The notes beneath the pieces were generated by a model. That model made no database searches and was not told the DNA's origin. It worked only from the letters and a program-made list of their open reading frames with translations. From Hygrophila difformis (taxonomy: Eukaryota; Streptophyta; Magnoliopsida; Lamiales; Acanthaceae), in assembly GCA_030278955.1 (NCBI GenBank), contig JAOANR010000014.1:997920-1061919 (forward strand): DNA of 64,000 bases, given 5' to 3'. Made by a program: the position numbers and the translations under genes. Positions 26,661-36,810 of this stretch are shown here, piece by piece (the stretch's first letter is position 1; each line of letters opens with the position of its first letter).

Positions 26661-27211
26661 ACCTTTCAAGAAATCGATGGAGCACAATTACAGTGTGCTC
26701 TATTTTCTTATTAATTCATCATGAATTATTGACGTGGGTTGAATTATTCGAAAATTGAAACAATTGATTCGTTGGGACTTCCTGTCTGTAGTACTGAGTA
26801 ACAGCACCAACAGAGCTGGTGTTCTTGCAGAGTCAAATTTGGAGTCTTGTACGAAGATATATATATATTGGGTTTGTATGTACTACGTATGTATAGGTCG
26901 AGAGAGGGATGGGCCGGTGGGGACTGGCGGGGGAGGAATGGCTGTGGCCGTGGCCGTCCTGGTAGTGGTGTCGTTCTCTGCGGGGGGGCTGCTGCCTGCT
27001 GACCAAATGTACTGAAACCATACGCACTTCAATGCAGTAAGAAAAAGCGATTGATTTCAATAATATGTTTTCTTGACCATCCATGGAGTTGAAGTCCTGA
27101 GTAAATCCACGCCGTGCATTAAGTGTGTTTACGGCATCGATTACTGAGGCGTTGAGACTCAGGGAGTTCCATAGAATCGACAAGTCTTACTGCCCCGATA
27201 AGCCCGATAAA
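26661..27211. other. Unassigned region with a GC-rich patch (about 26895-27000)
   Basis: Two overlapping small frames exist: 26755-27015 (+, no ATG problem but no family) and 26833-27183 (-, 116 aa, with QDGHGHSHSSPASPHRPIP). Neither matches anything I recognise. The patch near 26895-27000 is much richer in G than the AT-rich surroundings. It could be a gene fragment or a small unannotated gene upstream of STICHEL-like. Low support. Confidence 0.25.
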
Positions 27212-27896
27212 TAGGGAGGGCAAAATATTCGTTACCGCGAACCGAAATCGAATTCGGTTAATCGAGGACCCCGGAGCAAATACAAATATTTTAAATTTTC
27301 TCTCCGATTAACCAAACCAAACCGAATATATTTATTTTATTTTAAAATTTATATATATTGTAAATATTATAGATTTGATGGTATAAAATTATATATAGAT
27401 AATATATATCATTATTTATTTAATTATTTAAGTTTATAATAAAATAAATATAAAAAATTAAAGAGCTAATTATCAAAATATATCACCATAATTAATAAGC
27501 CTATATTGATTTTTGTCTTTTAGAATACCCTATTATTGAAATATACCTCTACACTAAAATTTGTTACATATACTAACATATTTTGATAACATTGAAAAGA
27601 ATCACTTGATTCCATAGTTATATATATATATATATATATATATATTTCTGGGTATAATAACCTCGTCCGACCCTCTTAAAATGTATAATCAAGTTTTCAT
27701 TTCTTAAATCTTTGAATTTCGTAGATTTTAAATATTCGAACCGAATCGTTTAACCGCTAAATCTAATCGAAACTGAACTCCCGGTTAACCGAGGACTCCG
27801 ATTACAAATACAAATACTGAAATGAAGTATTTGCCATGTTCAAATACAAATACAAATACCTGAAAAATTCAGGTTATCCGAATCGTGCCCACCCTA
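27212..27896. mobile_element. hAT-like non-autonomous element, 685 bp
   Basis: The start TAGGGAGGGCAAAATATTC and end CGAATCGTGCCCACCCTA are inverted termini (TAGGGWGGGCA). Flanks CCGATAAA (27204-27211) and CCGATAAG (27897-27904) form an 8-bp duplication with one mismatch, the hAT signature. Subterminal CGAACCGAA/CGGTTAACCGA words lie at both ends around an AT-rich core holding a (TA)n run near 27618-27645. No transposase. Copy 2 is 12 bases longer because of the TA run. Confidence 0.75.
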
Positions 27897-28258
27897 CCGA
27901 TAAGTAAATTTAGGCAATGCAAATATTCGCAATAGCCAAAAACGACAAATAAGGTAAGTTACTTCGTAAAACCATTATTGACGGCTAATTTGATGACTTG
28001 CCAACTTGCCACCCTCTTTTATAAAAATAAAAAAATAAAAAAAAATAATTTTGGCTTTTTGTCGTTGAGCATTATTTGTAATTTAAAAAAAAAGATTCAT
28101 TACAGAATAATGCTCTTATCGCAAATTATGATAAAAGAATTAATTAAAAAATAATTAAGTTCGGGAAGAATTAATTTTAATGAAAATAATGGGGGTTATA
28201 TTTCAAAATAATAGACACATCATAAAAAATAATTAAAAAATAAAAAAGAAACACCATT

Positions 28259-28364
28259 TTTTTTAATACCCGGGTATCCTCAGGTCACATTGGACCCAAG
28301 ACTAATCCCTAGAGCCCCATCCACTCAAACCAACTGCTGTTGGTAAAAAAAAAAAAAAAGAAAG
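28259..28364 (+). mobile_element. Short poly(A)-tailed retroposed insertion with 15-bp target duplication
   Basis: AAAAGAAACACCATT occurs at 28244-28258 and again at 28365-28379. The roughly 106-bp insert between them runs through AATACCCGGGTATCCTCAGG and CCAACTGCTGTTGGT into an A-rich tail. This is the mark of LINE-machinery insertion, either a SINE or a 5'-truncated LINE. The family was not identified. Confidence 0.7.
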
Positions 28365-28443
28365 AAAAGAAACACCATTATAATTAATTGAGTAATTCAT
28401 TAATATAATTTTGAATTATATCCAATTCTTTTGTTCTTACTTT

Positions 28444-28724
28444 AAAAAAAAAAAAAACATCGTTTAGAATAGCATAATTTAAAATGGCAATTACAGTAAC
28501 ATTCCATGATATACATAATTGATGATGATAGCCTTTAATTTTGCAGCATTTAGAGTACAATGCGTAGATTTTTTTTTTTGCTCGCAAAAAAAAAAATCTA
28601 CGCATTGTACTCTAAATGCTGCAAAATTAAAGGCTATCATCATCAATTATGTATATCATGGAATGTTACTGTAATTGCCATTTTAAATTATGCTATTCTA
28701 AACGATGTTTTTTTTTTTTTTTTT
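28444..28724. repeat. Near-perfect inverted repeat, arms about 136 bases, 6-base loop
   Basis: The left arm 28444-28579 (A-run, ACATCGTTTAGAATAGCAT, and on to CAATGCGTAGA and a T-run) is mirrored by 28586-28724 (A-run, TCTACGCATTGTACTC, and on to ATGCTATTCTAAACGATGT and a T-run). I see no mismatch outside the terminal A/T runs. The loop is GCTCGC here but CGATGAGC in copy 2. It codes for nothing; the same small frame appears on both strands because of symmetry. It could be a foldback transposon or a young hairpin RNA locus. Confidence 0.85.
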
Positions 28725-28909
28725 ATGTCGAGGCCATCAATTTTTGTGATAAATTTGTCATAATATATATGTAAGTGAGTGCCATTGGATGCTTATATCT
28801 TCTCCATTGCCTAACTTGTTCCATTTTTTAAGGCAACTATTAAGAGTGCATTTAATTCTTACATCATCTCATCAATTATACTTCATACTCTATAACAAAT
28901 TAAGTTTTT

Positions 28910-28964
28910 TTTTTTTTTTGGGAGGGGAGGGGGGAGGGGTGGGTGGGTACACTGTAGCAATTAG
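28910..28964 (-). mobile_element. 55-bp poly(A)-tailed insertion carrying a G-quadruplex-type run
   Basis: CAAATTAAGTTTTT stands at 28896-28909 and 28965-28978, a 14-bp duplication. On the minus strand the insert ends in a poly(A) tract before the duplication, so it looks retroposed. On the + strand positions 28920-28948 hold five or more runs of three to six G separated by A or T, able to form a G-quadruplex. Confidence 0.6.
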
Positions 28965-29296
28965 CAAATTAAGTTTTTGGGATTATATGAGATTTTCATT
29001 CACAAAAATGAGATAAACTAGGATAGTAAGATGCATGTGAATGAATATATTTTGCGAGATAATAAACTTAATTAACAATTAAAAATGATAACCATACATA
29101 AAAATATTTGATATAATTTTTATAAAAAAAAATGATGTGAGAAAAATATACTTCATCTGTCTCACTGTAATAGCCTTGTTATGTTAACTTTCTAACATTA
29201 TTTATTATTTAACTTTAACTCAATTTTATTTCAAACAAATAAAAAAATATAATAAGGTTGGATCTGGCCAGTCTAATCGCATAATGTTATATTATA

Positions 29297-29788
29297 CTCC
29301 CTCCGTCCCGCGAATTGTGGCTCGTTTCTTTTGGGCACGGTAATTTATGTGGTGGGGTGTGGTGAGGTTTAGTGGTTAAAGTGATGTGGGTATTTGTGTT
29401 TAAAATTTTAATGAATTTTGACTTTCTTTATTGTTTAACTTTGACAAAATACTATTGTAATGATTTAATTAGAGAAAAATATTCAAGTGTGGTCTTGTTA
29501 GAATCGTCTAGACGTCTAGATTTAGAATATATATTTTATATAATTTTTATTTGTACCAATTTTAAAATATGAAGAATTAAAGAAATGTAAGGGACTTTGT
29601 GTAGAAAAATAAAAGTGTATTGGGAGTTGTGCAGAATAGTAAAAGTGATTACTTTTAATGGGATTTAGAAACCATTAAGATTCTAATCATATTTATATTA
29701 ATTAAATTTATCTAAAAAGGGAAAGTGGCCACAATTCGTGGGACAGCCCAAAGAGGAATACTAGCCACAATTCGTGGGACGGAGGGAG
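29297..29788. mobile_element. Stowaway-like MITE, 492 bp
   Basis: CTCCCTCCGTCCCGCGAATT at the left and AATTCGTGGGACGGAGGGAG at the right are inverted termini, with TA on each side. Internal blocks are shared with 4688-5139. It is long for a Stowaway. No coding capacity. Confidence 0.85.
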
Positions 29789-30121
29789 TATATTTTATAG
29801 TATAATTTTTACTTTTATATATTGTAAAATATTAGTATACGTTAGAACGTATACTTTACTAGCAAAATTTAACAAGAATGGTGGAACGGATGGATTATTT
29901 TCTAAGATATTATATACTTTTGAGAAATAGGCAATCAACATAAAATAGGCCTTGCATGTATGTTTTTATTAAAAAGAAAAATGTAAATTTCTAATGAGCA
30001 AAAATGAACATAATTAATTAATGATGGAATGAACAATATGTAGTACGACAACAAAAAGACAATGAAACACAAACATATGGAGAGTATTTTCTTCTGAATT
30101 TGAAAATGTTGAAAAGTTGTA

Positions 30122-30378
30122 CTTCCTCCGTTTAGAAAAGATAGCTACATTGATAAAATTGACACTATTCATCTAAACACTTTGATTTGAAGTTTTATCA
30201 TAGTTATACAAGTTAAAATATAGCCAAGTGAGATCTTGTTAGATTCGTCTCATCTTGTAGTTTTTAAATATTGAACTTTTAGAATTTTTACTTCTACCGA
30301 ATTTGAATTATTAATGGTTTAAAATGTGCATTGGATTGCGTGCTGGGTGGGTAGCTATCTTTTAAAAAACGGAGGAAG
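30122..30378. mobile_element. Stowaway-like MITE, 257 bp
   Basis: CTTCCTCCGTTTAGAAAAGA at the left is mirrored by TCTTTTAAAAAACGGAGGAAG at the right, with TA duplications. Shares only the terminal motif and a short GATCTTGTTAGA-like block with the 492-bp family. Non-coding. Confidence 0.8.
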
Positions 30379-30608
30379 TAGTAATTGATTTCTTTCAAAA
30401 TACCGTTAGAAATTGATTGGGATACATTTGACTTGGTAGATAAAGCCATTTGTGCTCTGTAGTAGTACTACTATCTTTTAATTAATTAATTAATCACAAG
30501 TAGGTTTCTCCGAGCCAAATTGTGATTCAATTTTAGGTAGGAGTACATTATTTGTTGTGGAGTAATAAATATTCTGTTTGAATTTATGGCTCACATATAA
30601 TACTCTAT

Positions 30609-30729
30609 GGGGATGTTTGGAAGTCAGCGGATTCGCTAGCAGATAGCAGATTCGGAGAGAGAATTGTGAGAGAATATGCTAATTGAATCCGCTATATGCT
30701 CTTGAATATGCCGGCTCCCAAACAAGCCC
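30609..30729. mobile_element. Tourist-like mini-MITE, 121 bp (member A)
   Basis: Ends GGGGATGTTTGGAAGTC and CCGGCTCCCAAACAAGCCC are inverted; TAT lies on both sides (30606-30608, 30730-30732). The internal block GATTCGGAGAGAGAATTGTG is shared with member B at 32707-32827, which has the same length. Confidence 0.8.
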
Positions 30730-31609
30730 TATATGTTTTAATTGTTTATGCCAAACCTGGGTCCTGACTATTGTACTATGTTTTCTGTTTTATTTTTTTA
30801 AATAAACTACCATCAAGGAGGAACTTCATTCATAAATAATAGGAGTACTAACACCTTAGATACTGTATTCTTTAACATACAAATCTAATTTAAATCCCAA
30901 CTTTGTGGTTGGAGTTGATTTCCTATCCGGTTATGTATCTCTCCCTTACATTCCTTTGTACCCGACACCTCTTTATCTGAACAATTACTTCGCTAAAAAT
31001 ACGAAATCAAAAAAAAAACATTAATATATTTTCTTTGACTATTTTATCCTTATTCAATTATAACTATTGGATTAAATTGAATGGTAGTTGATCGAATACG
31101 ATGGTGTATTGCCAAGAAATTAATAGTACCGTAATTGTGTCCTATAATTGATTAGGCAAGCTAATACTTAGTTTGTATACAAATATGTTAAACTCATTAT
31201 TCGTTATATTCTTTAAAAGTGTGATTCTTTTTAAGAGAAAAAATTGATGATATGAAGTTTATGTATGGATAAAATGATTCTTTATTATTGTTTTGATACT
31301 AAAATATTGGTTTTTTAATGACATATATATATATCAAATCATATTAATAGTAATCTTCACAGCCACTTTAATGGGCAACGCAGGGGATAGATATTGCAGA
31401 TTTGCAATGAATGGAGGTAGGGATAGATATAATTGCAGCTGAACAACACGAACCGAAAATAATATGTTGTGGTTTTTGGTTTAGAATTTAGATCATGAAA
31501 TTAATAACGTTGGTTCAAAGTTTAGTTTTCATTTGAATCCTACCAACTACCAAATGAATTATATATATGCAGAGTCCTAAAGCGTGTATGTATTATACGA
31601 ATTCATACA
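30730..31609. other. AT-rich intergenic, nothing recognised
   Basis: No convincing frame, RNA gene or transposon terminus. The 8-bp flank TTCATACA (31602-31609) belongs to the next element. Confidence 0.4.
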
Positions 31610-32641
31610 TAGAGGTGTCAAAATGGGTCTGTGGGGCGAAACGGGCCGGCCCGCGCAGGCCCCCACGTTTTTGCGGGCTTGAACGGGGCGGGCCTATACG
31701 GGACGGGCTCTAAATAACTAGGCCCGACCCGCCCCACACGTGGGCCGGGGTTATGCGGGCCAATCCGCGGGCCTTTTAGTAATTTTTAAAAAATTAAATT
31801 TTTAATATAAAAAGATAAAAAAGGGATATATTTTTTGTTGTATAAATTAAGAATGAGAAATAAGTATATATAATTGATATTTAAAATTATAAATAGTTAA
31901 AATGTGTATTTTTGGCATAATTATTTACTGTAATAATGGGTCGTTGAATAATTTTTTATAAAATTAAAGATTGATTAAAATTTGTAATACTAAAGATGTG
32001 TATTATATTCTAAAAATATAGTAATGTTGAAGATAAAAAATTTAAAAGTAATGATTGAGTTGATAAAAATATTGGGTCTTACGATTGGAGTATTTAGGAA
32101 GTTAAGTTGTTTTGGCATATAATTCAATAATTTTATATTTAAAAATAAGATAACTGACAAAATTATGAAATTTACTTGCATTCACAAATTTTAATAAATA
32201 AATAAAATAACCTAGCTAAAAATTTAATAAATAAAATAATAAAGAATTTTAAACTTAAAAAACCTAACACTAATAATATAGATAATTAAGAAGATAAATA
32301 TTAAAAAATATGAACTATTTGTATTAAAATTTATAATTTTATAAGTAATGGAAACAATTATTTAAATATATATTTGGTGACTTTATGGTAGACTTTGAAT
32401 TAATCAAACAATATTCACTAACATTAAATAAATAGAACAAGGAATAAAAAAGGGAAAAAAAAAGGCTAAGCCCGCAGGCCGACCCGCCCCGCAGTGGGCC
32501 CAACTCGCAAAAGCCCGCCCACCGTGGGTCGTGCCCGCAAAAACCCGCATCTAAACGGGCCTTAAAAATTCAAGCCCGTCCCGCATTTTTACCTTGCGGG
32601 GCGGGCCGGCCCAACGGGCCCGGCCCAAATTGACTGCTCTA
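31610..32641. mobile_element. hAT-like non-autonomous element with GGGCC-rich ends, 1032 bp
   Basis: It starts TAGAGGTGTCAAAATGGG and ends CCCAAATTGACTGCTCTA, inverted, and is flanked by a perfect 8-bp duplication TTCATACA (31602-31609, 32642-32649), diagnostic of hAT. About 160 bases inside each end are G+C rich with repeated GGGCC, GCGGGC and GGCCGGCCC words, while the 640-base core is extremely AT-rich. No transposase. Copy at 61121-62148. Confidence 0.85.
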
Positions 32642-32706
32642 TTCATACAAGACCTGATTAATATTATTACAACACTATAAAGAATAGTCTCATGGAGTAA
32701 TATATT

Positions 32707-32827
32707 GGGGATGTTTGGGAGTCAGTGGATCCGCTAGCAGATAGCAGATTCGGAGAGAGAATTGTGAGATAATATGCTCTTCCAATATGCTATATGCTGG
32801 TCAATATGCTGTCATCCAAACAGCCCC
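32707..32827. mobile_element. Tourist-like mini-MITE, 121 bp (member B)
   Basis: GGGGATGTTTGGGAGTCAG and CTGTCATCCAAACAGCCCC are inverted ends, with ATT on both sides (32704-32706, 32828-32830). Nearly the same left half as member A; the right half has diverged into repeats of AATATGCT. Confidence 0.8.
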
Positions 32828-34179
32828 ATTGTACTATACTATGAATGCAATGCGTATATAGATAATACCTTTGAGTGTGAAGTCTCATCAGTTGGGTTAT
32901 CATGATATACTGATATGTTGACACTTGAAAAAACAAAAAAAAGTACTATTAAAACATGGATCAACACTGAATTGCTGTATTAAAAACTACCGAATGAATT
33001 AGAGGGACATACATAATTATGTTGAACTTTGTAAAATCACATTTGCATATAGTAATAATTAATAAAATTGAATAAGGCACGCACTTAATCTTTGAATTAT
33101 GAATTTTTAGAATAAATAAAGTTAACTGTGTTTAAGTTATGCTTAATATCCTATATACCACAGTTTGACCAAAACTTGAATCGCCCTATTCTCCATATAA
33201 TATAGCAGCCATTTGTGCACGCCATGGAGTATTGTACTAGTACTATACAAAGTGTGAATTGACGATTGTATTAGTTCAAGTTCCAACTCCCCATTAATTT
33301 GTTATTGTTATGCTTTCTATGATGACAAAATATGATCTTTATATGATTCAATTACTTGTCCAATAAATTAAATAAAGAGAAGTTGTACTTATAAAGTAAA
33401 CATATTATGTACCCTAATTAAGAACACTAATAGGACTTTTATTTTATGCATGAAGCATGATTAAATTACTAGTAGTAGTTTAGCAAAGAAAAACCCATCG
33501 CAGAACACGTGCAGAGTTGTCATTACGTTGGTTTGGCTAGTATCATAGGTAATATGATTACACGTGATAGCCCACTAATCCGTCGTCTAGCTAGCTAGGG
33601 TTGTAACAATACAATAGTAAATGGAAAGTTGGACAATGGCATTAGCATGCTAAACTAGCTCCCTACTTAAATTAGACTGCGTTTGGGAAAAGACGTTAGC
33701 GATTAGCGTTTAGTTTTTAAAATACATATTAAGAATAGCCTAAAATCCTATTTATAGTAAACACTAATTACAGTAACCGCCAAATTTTAATCTCTAACCT
33801 CTAAACTCAGAACGCTCATCTTCCTCAGCTTTTAACTTTCCAAACTCCAGACTCTAAACTTTAATTTAAAATTGCATTACCAAACACCATTATTCAAATT
33901 TGTTCCTATTTATGAAAACAGAGCTGCAAACACTAAAATAGAGGTGATGAATGTATGTTAATTATTTTTCCTCCAACTGGCTCATAGCCTCATAGGTAAA
34001 ATAGTAAACATACATTCATCACCTTTATTTTTCCTCCAAATGACACTTGTCTCTTCAATACTACTCCTATTTCATCAAAAGCTCTCAAGTCTCAACTGAC
34101 CATTCTTGACCATGGCTGATGTGGCAATATGAGGGCTTGATCAGGATTCAGTCAGGGACTCAGGGTGCTCCCAAGTCCC
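32828..34179. other. Intergenic with a weak TIR pair and a short hairpin
   Basis: No gene seen. AGGTGATGAATGTATGTT (33942-33959) is the exact inverse of 34007-34024, making a short stem with a loop of about 47 bases. A weak TGCGTTTGG / CCAAACACC pair at about 33677-33889 may bound a decayed MITE, but no target duplication supports it. Confidence 0.4.
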
Positions 34180-34196
34180 ATGGGCCAAGGATTAGT

Positions 34197-34263
34197 TTTT
34201 TTGTTTTTTTTTGTTTTTTTTTTCTGTTTTTTTGTTTTTTTATTTTTTATTTTTGGGTGAAAG
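34197..34263 (-). mobile_element. Tail-only poly(A) insertion with 17-18-bp target duplication
   Basis: ATGGGCCAAGGATTAGT lies at 34180-34196 and again at 34264-34280. Between them the minus strand reads CTTTCACCC followed by an A-rich tail broken by single C, T and G bases. It looks like a retroposed fragment consisting almost only of its tail. Confidence 0.65.
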
Positions 34264-34281
34264 ATGGGCCAAGGATTAGTT

Positions 34282-35001
34282 GTGAGTTTTTATTAGTAGT
34301 ATTTATTTTTATTATTTCTATTTAGGTTCCAATTTAATTGAGCTTGGCAATTGGCATTCATATTTGTTCATATTTTTACCCAATGGACAACGGGGAATTA
34401 TGGGCCCAAATCCATGTAAACCCAATTTAACCCCTAAAAACAGTCGGTCCCAAGTTCGGTTCCAATTTATCCTTAAATTATTACTCCAGTATATTGTAAC
34501 TTTAGTTTCTTTTCCATTAACACTACAAATTCATATATAGGATCATTTTCAGAATATTTGGGTCATACTACAAGTTCATTAATCGTTTAATACACCTGTA
34601 AAACCGAACTTTCTGGTAAAAATTACAGATAGGAGTATTAATTAAAAACAAACGATCCAATCCAATCGAATTGAATACTATGATGATAGAAAGAAAACAG
34701 AGCTGCAAAAGCAAGGGACTCCTTATGTTATGTCAAAGCAACGTGGCAAAACAATACACATAACATTATACAAATGCATGGAATATAAGGCAAGCTGATA
34801 TATCCCCCTGATTACCAAACACTAAATACTACTATATATAACTTTGCTCTTGGCATCAGATTGCTGAAATCTTCACAGGATGAATTTAGATATGTTATGA
34901 TGGAGAACAATCCAAGCAAGCGGGGGGGAGAATTTAAGAAAATAAAGGATATAGTTATACGAGTAATTTACAAATGTACACTAGTGTTTACGATGCTCTT
35001 C
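34282..35001. other. Intergenic, 3' side of the UBTD-like gene
   Basis: No gene or repeat identified. Copy 2 ends at the position equal to 34493, so beyond this the first contig cannot be compared with the second. Confidence 0.4.
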
Positions 35002-35823
35002 TCAGCTGTCCAGCATCAGATTCGTGGGTTCACTCAGAACGTATTTGGGTAGCTCATATTTTGCACCTGCAGAGAAATGAAGATACAGGAAGGATATATC
35101 AAACAACATTGTGTCAGCGGAGCTATGAAAAGTTTAGAGCAAACCTCTCTCATCATAGCAGATTGTTAAATCCGGATTCTGAACTATGACACCAGCACTG
35201 TCGATAATTGCCTGTGCAAGGGTCAGATCAGCTTCAGCTGCAGCCGGAGGGCATCCCAAATCTCTGATATAAAAATACGGGATTGAAAAACTTAGTTATC
35301 ATGGTTGGACTAATGGCTCTACAGTCAATAGTAGTATATGTTTACAGTTCAAATCAAAAGGGACACAGTAGACCGCTCAAGTGCACGAACAGATTCCCTG
35401 TACATGTAACCAAAGGCTAAAGGTAAAGGGTATCCTTAAATTTGCCAAAACAGATATCCCAGTGACCAAACATAGTAGCCCATCAGCTCATACAGTTGTT
35501 CCAACACAACTTAGTACATGCAAATTAAATATATTTAATATCTCAATATAATGTTAGCCCAACTTTTTCATGCTTGGATGGAATAAAAACACAGATTAGA
35601 GAATAAGTAATTTCTGAAATGATGTGAAAAGGGTATTTGTCGGCAATTGAAAAGTCTTGTGTGTTGGCCTGGTTTTCTCAGTCACAGCAAGATATACCTT
35701 TCCGACCACCATAGTGTGGAGCAGGTGTCCCAGAACTCCTCACGCATCTTCACTAGTTTGTGCCTTTGTTATTGCCTCAGAATGCTTCCATGCCTTGGGT
35801 TTTCGTATCTTCTTTGATGTTTT
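35002..35823 (-). CDS. Ubiquitin domain-containing (UBTD/DC-UbP-like) protein, partial, with apparent frameshifts
   Basis: Three exons are visible: 35698-35823, 35145-35263 and 35002-35066 (stop TGA 35002-35004). They encode words typical of plant UBTD-like proteins such as At1g53400: KKIRKPKAWKHSEAITKA, MREEFWDT then YGGRKEIWDALR, EADLTLAQAIIDSAGVIVQN, DLTICYDERG and AKYELPKYVLSEPTN. Splice sites are GT-AG and in phase once three single-base faults are discounted: an extra base near 35758, another at 35723 and a missing one near 35244. Faults this dense, only in the last kilobases before the N gap, look like contig-end errors. The first exon is not visible and may lie in the gap. The ubiquitin-like fold itself is expected at the C-terminus. 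Function in plants is poorly known. Confidence 0.82.
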
Positions 35824-36292
35824 CTGGAAAACATGGAATCAAACATTCAAAAGCAACTAGCAGAGAGCATACTGAGAGGGTCCCTTACATTTACAGTATA
35901 ATACAACATATGCTTAAAAAAATAATTAATAATGGCTCATGCTATTAGACACAGGATAGATGTGTGTAAATACACAGATTTTATTTCATGAATCATCGAT
36001 AATGAAACTCATTAAATTTTGCAACAAATTATATGTTCCAGAACCTTTATCTGGATATGGATAGCAAAGTTTCACTTAAGATATTGTTTGACAAAAAATT
36101 TATTGGTTTCAGAGATTCCCCAACTCAGTCGCCACATACATATCACCAGAAAATGAAAAGTAGCTATTTCTCCTTAAATGGATTTAATGTGTCAAAATGG
36201 GTAAGTTCTACTTCAAATGTATCTCATATTTTTCCTCTGTCCACAGGAAGGATTTTACTTAGCATCCCGGAGAAGTATTCAGTGAAGTATCC
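35824..36292. other. End of first contig; no exon identified
   Basis: Expected to be intron or 5' region of the UBTD-like gene, but the N-terminal exon was not found. Frames reported here run into the N gap and are meaningless. Confidence 0.4.
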
Positions 36293-36792
36293 NNNNNNNN
36301 NNNNNNNNNNNNNNNNNNNNNNNNNNNNNNNNNNNNNNNNNNNNNNNNNNNNNNNNNNNNNNNNNNNNNNNNNNNNNNNNNNNNNNNNNNNNNNNNNNNN
36401 NNNNNNNNNNNNNNNNNNNNNNNNNNNNNNNNNNNNNNNNNNNNNNNNNNNNNNNNNNNNNNNNNNNNNNNNNNNNNNNNNNNNNNNNNNNNNNNNNNNN
36501 NNNNNNNNNNNNNNNNNNNNNNNNNNNNNNNNNNNNNNNNNNNNNNNNNNNNNNNNNNNNNNNNNNNNNNNNNNNNNNNNNNNNNNNNNNNNNNNNNNNN
36601 NNNNNNNNNNNNNNNNNNNNNNNNNNNNNNNNNNNNNNNNNNNNNNNNNNNNNNNNNNNNNNNNNNNNNNNNNNNNNNNNNNNNNNNNNNNNNNNNNNNN
36701 NNNNNNNNNNNNNNNNNNNNNNNNNNNNNNNNNNNNNNNNNNNNNNNNNNNNNNNNNNNNNNNNNNNNNNNNNNNNNNNNNNNNNNNNNNNN
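36293..36792. other. Assembly gap, 500 N
   Basis: Exactly 500 undetermined bases, a standard scaffolding spacer, so the true distance between the flanking contigs is unknown. Confidence 0.99.
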
Positions 36793-36810
36793 CTTAGAAA
36801 ACACTTATAC

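Larger units (their letters stand above)
7307..34493. repeat. Duplicated segment, copy 1
   Basis: This 27.2-kb segment recurs in direct orientation at 36793-64000, with the offset drifting only between 29486 and 29507. Gene order, introns and transposons are all shared, including target-site duplications. Differences are mostly single-base length changes plus a few substitutions and microsatellite lengths. The window ends inside copy 2, so its true end is unknown. Confidence 0.97.

Noticed and set aside
28384..28763. Small protein frames with RRFFFL...YALYSKCCKIKGYHH on both strands
   Set aside because: The same frame on both strands is a product of the perfect inverted repeat, with no family match.
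33677..33889. MITE bounded by TGCGTTTGG and CCAAACACC
   Set aside because: The inverted pair is short and no target-site duplication was found.
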